From assembly GCA_036936605.1 (NCBI GenBank), contig JAUPFV010000004.1:124125706-124189705 (forward strand): DNA of 64,000 nt, written 5' to 3'. The position numbers and the translations under genes were made by a program. Each line of letters starts with the position of its first letter. The first letter of the stretch is position 1. A model generated the notes under the pieces. It was not told where the DNA came from, ran no database searches, and was given only the letters and a program-made list of their open reading frames with translations. Positions 22,918 to 34,989 of this stretch are shown here, one piece after another. This DNA is from Limnanthes douglasii subsp. nivea. Its lineage: Eukaryota; Streptophyta; Magnoliopsida; Brassicales; Limnanthaceae.

Positions 22918-22929
22918 TGGTATCAGAGC
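22918..22929 (+). other. primer-binding site (initiator Met tRNA)
   Basis: TGGTATCAGAGC begins three bases after the 5' LTR, the standard complement of the plant initiator-Met tRNA 3' end. Confidence 0.9.
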
Positions 22930-23427
22930 CTCAGTTCCTGCTACGGGTCAAGCATGTTTCTGAATCTTGATTTCATCTGATTCAAGGTCTAAAGGAGAGA
23001 ACAACATACGGCCATGAAGATCTCAAAGATCGTTTGGTATGCGGGAGACACACTAGGCGTTTCAATGATGATCATATTGACTGGTTACTGAAGGAGTTTA
23101 AATTGGCTACCAATCGTCGAATCAAGGTAAAAATTGCTTATCGAGATGTTGTCTCGGGCTATGAAGAGGTTTTCAAAACCATTTTTTTCATCAACTGGAC
23201 ATGGGGATGTTGTCTTCAGGCTATGAAAAGGTTTTCAAAACTATTTTTTCCTTCAACTGGATGGCTTCAATGTGACTTTGAATAAGGAACACTCGAGAAG
23301 AATTTATCTTATTCCGATAAGGTCAAGAATTATAATTCTCAATGTGACGATTTAATAAAATAAAATAAATAATTTGGGTTCTTAATGGTGATGGTGTTGT
23401 GAATTCGAGGACGAATTCTTGTCAACC

Positions 23428-23436
23428 AGGAGAGGA
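23428..23436 (+). other. polypurine tract
   Basis: AGGAGAGGA abuts the 3' LTR start at 23437, as expected for plus-strand priming. Confidence 0.8.
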
Positions 23437-23773
23437 TGATGTAGCCCAGAAAGTCCAAACAAAAGCCTTGTCTATTTTATTTTATTTTATTCAAATATCT
23501 TATGTATTTAAATCAAATCTCATTATATTAAGATTTTATTTTATTTTATTTTAAAATATTTATTTTATTTCCTTGTATTATAATTTAGGGTTTTGAGAAG
23601 CTATTATATAAAGCCTCATATGCCTTAAGTTATTTTGAAGTTTTTGGAATAATAGATTTTTTATCTCTGAAAATTTCACTCTTGGTTACCCTTAGATTAG
23701 GGTTTCATCATGTTACCCTTGAATTAGGGTTTCATCTATCGTTGTTTCTTCTTCTATTTCCGCCGCGGCATCA
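23437..23773 (+). repeat. 3' LTR (337 bp)
   Basis: Matches the 5' LTR except for an extra ~15-bp T/A-rich piece, scattered substitutions, and a short segment (about 23647-23672) that is inverted relative to the 5' LTR with extra bases. The size difference means the LTRs have diverged structurally since insertion. Confidence 0.9.
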
Positions 23774-23778
23774 CATAA

Positions 23779-26700
23779 TATTTTTATATATTTTGCCTTT
23801 TTGTTTGTTAAAACAAATAAACAATATTCTTTGGGTAGCTTGACTTTGCAGAATAATTACATTATAACAAAGGACCCCATACCACCAACACCAACGATGA
23901 AGATACGAAGACAAAGAAACATCCCATAATAGAAAAAAAGATATATTGATTGTGAGATTTTTGTATGTTAATATGTAAAAGACTTCATCGATACTGGTAA
24001 AGTTTAAGAAATATTTGAATGTAACATTCAGACTGGTTTGCCAAGCTAAATTTGTTTATATTTTTATAAACCATTCAAACGCCATCAAATTTTTATTGTA
24101 ATTTATGAAACCTTTATAATATTTCACACTAAATGTTTGTAATATTTTGCACTAAAACTTTGTACTATATTTAGCACTAAGTCTTGTGTAATACTTTACA
24201 CTAAACCATTTTAATATTTTGCAATGAACGATCGTATATTTTTCATCAAACAATCTTAATATGTTGAAAGTAATATATATATATATATATATTTCTCAAA
24301 AGGTTTACATTGCGCAAAGAGACATACTTCAAATGTTGAAATTGCATAAAATATTGGAACATAAAATGGAAAATAACAGTAAATGATACGAATAACATAA
24401 AATACTAGAAATAATTGCATCCACTAAAGAGTTCTACTTCTATGTAATTAGCTCATGCATCCGCTTGATCAATAAGGAGGAACCCCACCTCTTCAAGCAT
24501 ATGTTGTTTTATAGAATCATAAATATGAAAATTAGATACCATGCACGGCAGTTCCATGACATTGTACAGGAGGTTAAAACCCCTAAAATTAGTCCGATTT
24601 TAAAATTTCAATCATAATAGACACCTCTTCACGGCCTCATGCAAGCAGCACCAAATATGTACAATAATGTACGATTCATATTATACATCCAAAATGGCAG
24701 ATATTTTTTCAGGATAACGTTATCTTCTTACAAAGTCTATTGCATATAAAAATGACTAGTTTGGTATTATTTGATGCTTTGTATATGAATATATAATATA
24801 TGTTTGATTGGTTATATATTTTTTAGTTAGTGGGATAATATATTTGGTAGGATATTATATTTGGCAGGATATTATAGTTGGCGACATATTGAGTGTACAT
24901 AAAATAGTGTAGTTATAATAAAAAAATGGCAAACTTCAAATACAACAAGAAAATAAATACACAAATTACTACAAAGGCTTGTCTAAAATATCGTAATATG
25001 GAAGGAACACCGCATAAAATTCATATTAATTACCATGAATGTATCGATGGGTATTATAAATTATTTCGTGTGTAGCTCCTAACGGTCACGTTACTTTATT
25101 TTCACAATCATTGTAGGTGTACGACTCATTGTTTACGACTTCATGGTTTATAATTTTCACCTAACCCATTTTGTGTATCCAATCGGTATAATCTAGAGTG
25201 CATCAGACAACCCCTTGAATATTGCAGATCTTATGTTCTCCTCTTGAAAACAAGCGAGTATCATAATATTCCAAAAAGTATCATTTCAATCCGACATAAC
25301 AGTTATCGGCTTCCGTTTAGTTTTGTGGAGCTTATCGCTCGCATTAAGTTTCAAAAGGCCTTGCATGTATCCAAACTGACGTATTACATATTCCAGATAA
25401 TATACATACACATACTTCAACTCAGTTATATTTCCATAATACCACGCTAATGATTGTAAAGGAAAAACGTCATGGATGGCTACATATAGTTGGAACACAA
25501 CTTGGAAGAATATTTCGATTAATAAGTCTATATTTCATAACAAGATTATATGGCACTTCATAAGTGTATAACACTATTTTTTACACTTAAAATTTTGATT
25601 TATAAATATAATTATAAACATTTTGCAAGTATTAGTAAACTTATGTCAGACTCGTCCACGTAGCTCAGCTGAATCATCCAGTTCTGTTAGGATCTAGAAT
25701 TAATATTGATATGACATATATCCTACCAATATATGGATGAAATCTCACACATATATTTTGAGCGTATGACGTGATAAAAAATAGGGAAATGATCGATGAT
25801 CCATGTATCTAGCATTATTATAAAACCAAGTATGGTCTTTGTTTTTTGTATGATACTTCAACTAAATGATGGTAAATATGTGCAAGTACACATACACCTC
25901 ATGTGTAAGATTATGTACCATAAATGTCTTTGATGAGGAATATATACTTATGTAATACATACCAACTTTTTCGTTGATAATATATAGTGCATCCAAACAA
26001 GTGCACCAAATAAACTCACGTCAGATGGTTATGTCATCATCGGTAAGCGTGGGGTTGCTATTGCGGTATCTAAGGTAACCAAATATCATGAAAATATAAT
26101 TCAAACCGATTTTAACATATTTCTAGTTTCCAACAATATCATATAATTGTTCATAACCTACTCCCAACAGATCGTTAACCCGAAAGTGAAGCTCTATTTT
26201 GGGGGTATTGTTCATAAAATTAAAATATTATCGATGACCCTCAACCCGGTAACAGAGTATACATCATTTGACGTGATGGTCATTTCACTGAATCAGAACT
26301 GAAATGTATTGGTCTATGAATGTCATCTCCCATAAACATCTTAGTAATTGGAGCGTTAAATAAAAAATTAGCCAAAGTCTCCATAAGCTTCCCAAATGCT
26401 TTTGTATTCAAACGAAAATGTACTTGTTTCTTACGTACGAGACTCTATGATCTCAAGCCAGTATAATGAGTGTATAATCACATGAAATTTCTATCATATA
26501 TCATAAAATTAATTTCCATATATGTTCCATATGTTTTACAAGTGTAATATTTTATGTTTTACAAACGTAAATTTAAGATTTATGAGTACCTCACATGGTC
26601 ATATTTTGCAAGCCACGTGTTTTTTCAAAACTCAGAAAAACCACAATATCTGAGTTGGCTTGATATTTTTTCTTGTAGTTGTTCATATGCTCGGCTCCTG

Positions 26701-26949
26701 GGTCGTAGAACGCTTATTTTGGAGTTGAACATGTGATGATCTCATAACAATATCAAGACTGGTGTTGTCTACCAGTTCCAGCTGTGCAAAAGTATTAACT
26801 TTTTCTTTCGTGAAGTTGATATGGTTGACTTCTCTGGTACGCGACCTATCGACCTCATTCATAATCTGAAATAATAATATAAATATATATACATCCAACT
26901 TCACTCCAAAATACAGAAGTATATTGTGGTTTCTAAAAAATAGTTATTT
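23779..26949. other. non-coding AT-rich stretch
   Basis: No gene recognised. Contains the minisatellite copy at 24080-24265, a (TA)n at about 24271-24292 and repeat-family phrases. The 60-83-codon open frames have no domain, intron signals or bias. Confidence 0.5.
24080..24450. repeat. uninterrupted paralogue of the MULE target repeat, with ~24-bp minisatellite
   Basis: The array 'tgtttgtaatattttgcact…aaactttgtactatatttag…' (24080-24265) is followed by '…ctcaaaaggtttacattgcg…agacatacttc'. This is the same order as 4985-5080 joined to 16435-16490, without the transposon between. Confidence 0.6.
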
Positions 26950-29440
26950 GTTATCATTTCGCAGTGAGGTGGATATAAGGTTTCACAATTATAATTACTA
27001 AGATTTGCAAGAAACATCGTATATTTTCATATTTTTTCCCTAAATTGGAAAATTGATAAGAACAAGTATCTGAAGTTAATATTTAAATTAAATTTTTCTA
27101 CCACGATACGAAAAAAAACATATGGGTTATAATAAAATCAATAAATTAGTGGTTGTAATGATCTAAAATAAAATTTCACTGCAATGATAAGATAGTAGTT
27201 TTATTCGTCGAAAAATTATGGCAAATAGGTAAGCCGTGTTTCTCATATATCATTTTTCATGGGCTTCGCTTTAACTATACTACAGATTTTGTGTATAATT
27301 TGTAGAAGGTTTCAAATTTATAATTTCTTTATTTCACAAGATAAATATTGTATGTTATCGTATTCATAGCCTAGGTTGGAAAACGATAAAAGCAAGCATA
27401 TACATTTAATATTTCACATAAATCTTGAAATTACAATACAAAAATAAAAAAACAGATTGGTGGTTAGAACGACCTAAAGTAATTTACCGATGCATTGTCG
27501 ACATAATTAGTTTCATCCATGACAAATATGGTGAAATATGTAAGTCACGTTTAGCGTGCACCGTTTCCTTCTGTTTTACATCATTATATTATCCATTCTT
27601 TATATAATTTAAATAAGGTTTCACATTGATATAATATAATATTTTTTAGTAATATGGTATGTTTTTGGAAAACGATAATAATAAGTATCTGAAGTCAAGA
27701 TTTCTTATAAATATTGTTACCACAAAATTAAAACAACATAATGGTCTAAAATAATTATCCAGTATATTAGTGATATAATTAATTTAATCCATCACAAATA
27801 TGGTGAAATATGGAAGTTAGGTCTCGTATGCACTATTTGTTCTTTGTTTCCCATCATCATTACTACCTGTTTCACATATAATTTACATAAAGTTTCACAT
27901 TTATAAGTACTTATATTTTACAAATAATATTGCATGTTTTCATATTTCTGATCTATGTTGGAAAATGATAAGAACAATCATCTAAAGTAAATATTTTAGA
28001 TAACTTTTGCTAACACGATATGAAAACAACATGTGGATCCTAAAAAACTAATAGATTTGTGGTTGGAGTGGCAATAAAAAGGTTTCCATTCATTTATAAA
28101 ATAATTACTTTAATTCACCCTAAAGGTGATAAAATATGTAAGTCAGGTTTCATGTGCACCATTCTTGTTTATTTTGCATTATTTGACTAACTATTTCGTG
28201 TATAATTTATATAAGGGTTTGCACTGATATGATATTAGATTTCGTCAGTAATATCATATGTTTTTTTATTTTTGACCTAGGTTGGAAGACGATTATAACA
28301 AGCATCTGAAATCAATATTTAATGTAAATATTATTACCACAAAATGAAAACAACATAAGAGTCCTAACAAAATCAACAAATCAGTGGTTAGAATAGTCTA
28401 CTCTAATTATAAGTCCATTAACAACATAATTAGTTTAATCCATCACGGGTATGTCGAAATATGGAAGTTTGGTTTTGCATGCACTATTCTTTATTTGTTT
28501 CGCACCACCAATACTACTCATTTCACATATAATTTATATAAGGTTTCATATTTATAATTACTTAGATTTTACAAATAATATCGCATGTTTTCGTATTTCT
28601 GACCTAGGTTGGAAAACGATAAGAACAAAAATCTAGAGTTAATATTTTAGATAAATCTTACTAACATGATACAAAAACAACAAGTGGATCGTAAAAAACT
28701 AATAGATCGGTAGTTGGAGTAGCAGATAATAATTTGTCAGTTGATTGGATGAATAATTAGTTTAATCTATTATAAATATGGTAAAATAAGTAAGTCAAGA
28801 TTTGTGTGCACTATTTATTTTTTTGTTTTACATTATTTGACTACCCGTTTCGTATATAATTTATATAAGGTTTCACACATATATAATATTAGATTTCGTC
28901 AGTAATACCGTATATTTTTTTATTCCTGACCTAGGTTGGAAAATGATAAGAATAAGCATTTGTAGTCAATATTTCATGTAAATATTATTACTACAAAATG
29001 AAAACAGCACATGAGTCCTAACAGAACCAACAAATGAATGCTTGGAGTGGTCCAAAATAATTATTCAGTGCATTAGCGACGTAATTGTATTAACCCGTCA
29101 TAGATGTGATGAAATATGAAAGTTTGGTCTCACATACACCATTTATCCTTTGTTTCCAAATCAGGAGTAGTACCCATTTCACATATAATTTACCATATTT
29201 ATAATTATTTAGATTTTACAAATAATATCATTTATTTTTCGTATTTCTGACATAGGTTGAAAATGATAAAAATAAACATCTAAAGTAAATATTTTAGATA
29301 AATCTTACTAACATGATACAAAAAGAACATGTCGATCCTAAAAAACTAATAGACCGATGGTTAGAGTGGTCTAATTCTCATGTTCATTAGCAAAATAGTT
29401 AGATTTATTCGTCACCGATGTGACAGAATAAGCATATCAA
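26950..29440. repeat. ~320-bp tandem satellite, about eight monomers in alternating types
   Basis: Each monomer begins near 'aggtttcacatttataatta' and contains 'gacctaggttggaaaacgat' and 'gatgaaat/ggtgaaatatggaagt'. Starts lie at about 26972, 27309, 27615, 27896, 28213, 28539, 28867 and 29189 (steps 281-337 bp). Monomers with 'ttacaaataatat' (27896, 28539, 29189) alternate with monomers with 'ttcgtcagtaata' (28213, 28867, and a variant at 27615), so the evident higher-order unit is about 640-650 bp. No coding content. Confidence 0.85.
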
Positions 29441-30889
29441 TTCGCTAATTAATTTGGCAAACTATGGTATGAAATTTTGTTAGGACTCGAGAGATTTTAT
29501 TTTTGAATTCGTCATAGTTTAGTTTAATATGGCGAAACAAATGTATGAGATTCTCCAAGATCCAATGAATTTCGAAGCCAAGTGCAAAATATGATAATTT
29601 CATAAGACACATTTTATTTATGTTTAGCAGTTTATATAATACTTATTATGCAGTTCAATAACTCAAAATTTGTAAGCCATGTGATAATAGCTCAAATAAA
29701 ACATCCAGTTTCACACCTAAAATATCTTAAGTTTAAAAAAACTTGCACTATGTAAAATATCTAACATCACATGCGATATTATATCAAAGCTAACTATATT
29801 GTAATTCAAAACTTATAGATATTAATTTTCACAAATTACAACATGTTATTCTATTATGATGATCTGCATTTTATGTTTTGCTTACAAGCTTATTAGATGG
29901 CTAAAATCGGCTCATATAAATCAAATTTTTATATATTCATGAGAGAGAGAATTTAAGAGATACAAAATCATTACGTCTAAACTGATAAGTTAGAGATGTA
30001 TCTGTGAAAAACAAATAACGCGACCATTGTTTGGATTTTGTTTTTAGAGAGAAGTTGAACAAAATGTAGAGGTATAATTTAACTCCGGTAATTATGTTTT
30101 GTAATTATATTTATTTATGATTTTTTTGTTGATATGTATTTTTGTCCAAAATAGTAACTTCGAATTATAAAAATAAGCATTTTAAATAGTAATCCCCATA
30201 AGCATATTGTTGGTAACTTAAAGCACGAGATGAATAAACTAGTAGTAATGCATTGTCCTATGATCTTTGTGCTACCAATGGATGTTAGTGATAGACTAAA
30301 TTGAATCGATCAACTTACTCTATATATTTTAATATAAAAATTGATCATTTAAGCGATTAGACAACTAGAAAAAAAATTATGGAATAACTTATTTGTAAGA
30401 ATATACATTCATATTAGTGATGTATTAAAGTTGTGACTTCGCTTTTGATCTTATGTGTTTGAATCCTCTTGTGATCCTTTATATTTTTAGTTTTCAAATA
30501 ATGTAAGCGTTATTGTGTATGTTGATAAGGGTGGAATTGATGTGGCCCTAGTTAATTAGTTTAAAAGGGTAAAATGATGAATAAATAATGTATAGTAAAT
30601 ACTTTAGCAAAATAGAAGCTTAGAGAGCTTAAAGTGCAATATGTAATAAATATGCTTATACATAGTATGATAAAGGGGTAAAGTGCCCACTGTAATAATA
30701 CATGTGTGTTCCATGAAACTTCCCACACCTATTAATAAATGTACTTTTTTATATGGAAATGGACCAATCATTATTTTTTACTTTGACTTTTGACACTTTC
30801 TCCTTCTCTCTAAGGTATTCTTTACACTTTTTTTCTCTAACAATTTGATTAATCCCTATAAGAATACTTGAAAATAAATTATTAACTTT
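29441..30889. other. non-coding stretch with possible LTR remnant
   Basis: No gene. 30300-30510 shares a ~200-bp imperfect block with 39000-39260 ('attatggaataa.tta.ttgtaa…atacattc…tagtgatgt'). A segment at 30538-30890 starts TGATGTGGCCC and is promoter-like, ahead of the gypsy pol relic. Confidence 0.4.
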
Positions 30890-33800
30890 TCAAGTCATTT
30901 ATCTTTTATTTTGTCTGATGATGATTTGATAGATGTTGTTGGACCTCATGAAGATGTAGTTGTAATTGGAGCAAATATAACATGAAGCAAAATCCGAAGA
31001 ATATTTATTTATACCAATAGTTCAGCCAATGTATTGTTTATGTCAACCTATGAAAAAATGCACAACCCCCAGTGATTCTTTGGTCAGAATAAATAATAGT
31101 AGGTTTTAATGGTGTGAAAACCAATATTATTAGGGAATTTGAAATGGAAGTCTTATTAGGACGAGGACTGTTTAAGACAAAAACGAGGGTGTTATTTATG
31201 GTGGTAGATAGTCTGACGACCTATAATGACATTTTTAGAAGATCTTGTTTGTCAAGAATACATGCCATAGCTTCTATAGCCCATGAGTGTTTAAAATATA
31301 TAGTTGGAGATTGCCTAAAAATGGTAAGGAGTAGTCAACAAGTGGCTAGGAAATGTTATGCTACAACTTTACATACTAAACAGATCAGCAATGTAGAAGT
31401 GATAAGATAATAACAATTCGAGGGGTCTTCATTGGATATTGAAAGGATAAATGACCCAAAGGAGACCCCTGTATTACTAGTAACTGATGAAAATATAAGA
31501 ACATACATATTTCCCAATGAAAGTTGTTCAAAAACAAGAGCTTAGTTATCACCACAGATGACAGAACGATTAATAGACTATTTGTAAATCCAAACGTGAC
31601 ACCGATGAATGTGAAGTACTGAGGATGTGGTGGGATTTCCATATACTATAATTTATTACAACTTAGTTGTAAATCCAAACGTTAGACCGGTCATCCAAAA
31701 AAGAAAAGCTTTTTCTAAATGTGAAGTCAAAGGCGATATTGGCGGAGGTGGATCAACTATCAAAAGTGGGTTATATTAAAATGATATGGACAGCAAATCC
31801 AGTGCTTGTGAAGAAAAATAATGGCAAGTGGAGGAAGTGCATACATTTTACTGACTTAAAGCGAGCATGCCCAAAGAATCATTTTCCTGCCCCAAAAATA
31901 GATCAAGTGGTTGATTCGAAATTAGGTAATAAGCTTATCTTGTTTATGAATGATTTTGTTGGGTATAACTAAATCCAGATGAATACAAAAGGATCAGGAA
32001 AGCACAACATTTATTATTGATAGAGGATTGCATTGTTATAGGGTGATGCCTTTTGGTCTTAAAAATACTGGTGCTAGTTAAGTAAGGTTAGTAAAAAAAG
32101 ATTTCGCCACCCAGATTGAAATGAATATGGAGGCATACATTGATGATATATTGGTAAAAGGTTCCAGAGATGAAGATCATTTTGAAGATATACATTTGTT
32201 TGAAATTAAATCATGAGAAGTGTACTTTCGGTACACGTTTGACGAAATTCCTAGGCTACATCGTAAGTGAGATGAGGATTGAAGTTGATTCACAACAGTT
32301 AAAAACTTTGACAACTATAGATCCTCCTAGGTCAATCCAGGAGGTACAGATTTTAACGAAAAGATTGGCAGCTTTGAACATGTTTATTTCAAGATTTTTG
32401 GAAAAATGTGCTCTATTTTTTCAAGCTTTAAGATAAACTAAATAAATTTTTTGGACACCATAAATTTCACAAAGCAATACAATTTAGGTTTAGAACATCA
32501 AACAATGAGGTAGAATATGAAACAGTTCTAGCTAGAATACGGCTCGTAAAAAATTATGATGCTAAAATAGTGCATTTAGAGAGTGATTTGCAGTTTTTGG
32601 TGAACCATATGTCTGGAGTTTTTTAGGCAAGACAATACCAGCTTTGAAGATATTTGAATGGGTTAATGGGATTAGATGTACTGTTTGAGAATGTTACGTT
32701 TGAATATATTCATCGAGGTCGAAATTATATTCGTGATTCTTTGGCACTAGTTTCTTAAATTGAGGGCTACCCGTGGATTTTGGCACAGGAAATCTCATCT
32801 ATATAAACGAAATTCAAGCTGTATCAGTATTCTGATGAGGTTTTCTTGGTTTCAGGGGAAGAGAAACGAAATTAATGATGTGATTTGAAAGAATGTTTTG
32901 TTAATGGAAAGTTACCAGTTGACAAAAAGTTGGCTAGGAAGTTGAGATTTAAGACACATGGGTTTACAGTTCTTAGAGATGTGTTATACAAAAAATATCT
33001 AAGACGATCATTGTAACATTTCTTTGGGAGGAATGAATCTCAAATTGTTTTATCTAAGTTACATGATGTGGGAGGGTTCCACTCATTATGGATTTAAGAC
33101 TTTGACAAGGAGAATACTTTTAGCATGATAATATTGTCTAACTATCATGATCGACGCTAAATATTTGGTTTGAAACTGTTATACTTCTAAAACATTTACC
33201 AACACGGTACATATACCATCAGTTCCACTGGATTATATTTATGAGGTACTTTCTATTTGATAGATGGGGGTTAGATTTGGTTGGTCCTCTACCAATGGCT
33301 TCTGAAGGATGTCAGACCATTATTGTTTCAGTTGATTATTTTTCAAAGTGGCTAAAAGCTGAGCCTTTATCTGGGATGAGAGCTAAGGATGTTATCAGGT
33401 TAAGTACTTCTAATATTTATTGTAGGTTCGAGGTTCCATGAACAATTACCATTGATAACATACTACAATTTAATAAAAAATAAATGAAGGATTTATGTTC
33501 TTTGAGGGAAATTAAGTAGTATTTTCAACACCCTTTCACCCTCAAGCAAATTGAAAAGTAAAAGTTACTAATAGAACCATCTTGGATGGTCTAAAGAAGA
33601 ATTAAGAGGGAGCAATAAGAAAGTGGCCAAGTAATCTTCAAGAGGTGTAATGGGATTATAGAACGACTCCCCGATTGTAAAATCATGAATCACCTTTTGC
33701 TTTGGTGTATGGGATGGATGTGGGATCCCAGCAGAATATATTCTTCCATATTATAGAATACTCAATTACTCCGAAGAGGGTAATGATAAAGCAAGAAAGG

Positions 33801-34150
33801 CATAACTTGATTTGATTGCGGAAAAGAGAACTAAAGCACATATGATTACACCATTATCAAATATTGATTAGAAGCAAATATACATCTAAAGTCCAACAAA
33901 GAGAATTTAAGGTGGGTGATAAGGTTCTAAAGAAGGTTTTCTTGCATACAAAATAAAAAATACTGAGGAATTCGCAAGATGGTGAGGGAAGACCTTTATA
34001 GCATCCTTGGAACATAAGGAATTTTATTTTATATTGGGAGTAATGTTGTATGTATTGGTTTGAAAGTTGTCTTGCTTTTCAGTGTATGGACCAATGGCGT
34101 ACTCTTTCCGTATATCAAGTGTGTGGGAAATTTAAAGATATAATCAGTGA
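30890..34150 (+). pseudogene. Ty3/gypsy pol relic, Tat-like (protease, RT, RNase H, integrase)
   Basis: Successive domains appear in shifting frames. Protease: SDDDLIDVVGPHEDVVVIGA at about 30915, the usual DTGSS now YTNSS, then the 'VVDSLTTYNDIFRRSCLSRI' region near 31203. RT: VGYIKMIWTANPVLVKKNNG, a DLKRACPKNHFPAPKIDQVV block, and an intact YIDDILVK near 32140. Later pieces are FLGYIVSEMRIEVD (about 32249), the RNase H phrase SNNEVEYETVLARIRL (32500), and integrase (FDRWGLDLVGPLP…VDYFSKWLKAEPL, 33253-33360). Stops and frameshifts are frequent, and gag is absent upstream. The order PR-RT-RH-IN is typical of gypsy, and the PHxDxxVI phrase is typical of plant Tat elements. Inactive. Confidence 0.88.
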
Positions 34151-34167
34151 AAATGTTAATTTGGTGA

Positions 34168-34560
34168 CTAAAATCTAAACACTAAAACTTGAGAAATTTT
34201 TATTTTGAAAACAAACAAGTATAAAAGAAACACTTTATAAGTTAAATAAGGATTGATCATCCTTATTTTGATAAAGCTAAAGATTGATAATTTTAACTTG
34301 GAAACAAAGTAATGTTTCATGACAAAAGTTACAAAGTGTCTATTTTTGAAGTGATAGTTACGAAGTGCCAATTTTTTGAAGTGATAATTTACGAAGTGAT
34401 AATTTTTCAAAATGATAATTTAGGAAGTGTTAATTTTTTTGAATTAATAATCTATGAAGTGTTAATGTAATGATAAAATGATGACAGGTTACATGGCTAT
34501 AATTTTTATGGTGAAAACTTAAATAATGACAAGTTATAAAGTGATAAAATGATATAATAT
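34168..34560. repeat. short degenerate tandem repeat (GAAGTGATAATTT type)
   Basis: Around ten imperfect units of 'acgaagtgataatttttt', densest at 34330-34470. A minus-strand open frame reading NYHFxx repeatedly is a by-product. It lies just after the integrase relic, where many plant retroelements carry tandem repeats between pol and the 3' LTR. Confidence 0.6.
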
Positions 34561-34989
34561 AGAGTGATAATATACATGGTGCTTAAACATATGATTCAAA
34601 AGGTGGCATGTGATGGCCACAGACAAAACATAAGATAAAAAACTAAGCAAGTATACGATCAAACATAATGAAAATAGTATTATGTCCTTAATTACCTTCA
34701 TCATCCTTAAAAGAACTGTTTGGGCTACTGTGCAAAGAATTTTCATTCTCTGTGTTCTAATCTTCTGAAGAATTAGAGTTGTCATTTTCTGATTCTCTGG
34801 TTTCAGATTCATCATATTCATTTGGTGTAGTCTTAAAAATAACCATGGGCTGTTGATCTTTAGGTACCATGTACTATTAATCTTTTAGATTAAGCTTCGA
34901 AAACCTATTGTGAACATCAAGAATTAAAAATACTTTGGCCTTTTTCACGATTTTTCAACGAATTGAAACAACCTTTGGCACATTTGAAA
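34561..34989. other. non-coding spacer
   Basis: No recognised content. It includes a lysine/methionine-rich minus-strand open frame without a domain. Confidence 0.35.

Larger units (their letters stand above)
22615..23773 (+). mobile_element. complete 1.16-kb non-autonomous LTR retrotransposon (TRIM-like, Ty3/gypsy-derived)
   Basis: Two direct LTRs (TGATGTAGCCC…GCATCA) enclose only 522 bp, with a perfect 5-bp target duplication CATAA at 22610-22614 and 23774-23778. The interior opens with an initiator-Met tRNA primer site and closes with a purine tract. The phrase 'gaattcgaggacgaattctt' just before it resembles the end of gypsy pol regions. The interior has no open pol and carries an imperfect ~70-bp internal duplication (about 23147-23266). 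The element must move in trans. Confidence 0.9.

Noticed and set aside
26950..29440. Possible CRISPR-like array because of regular spacing
   Set aside because: Units are ~320 bp contiguous monomers without spacer/repeat alternation, in a plant genome.
30538..30890. Possible 5' LTR starting TGATGTGGCCC
   Set aside because: No matching 3' copy found near 38-39 kb, so not claimed as an LTR.
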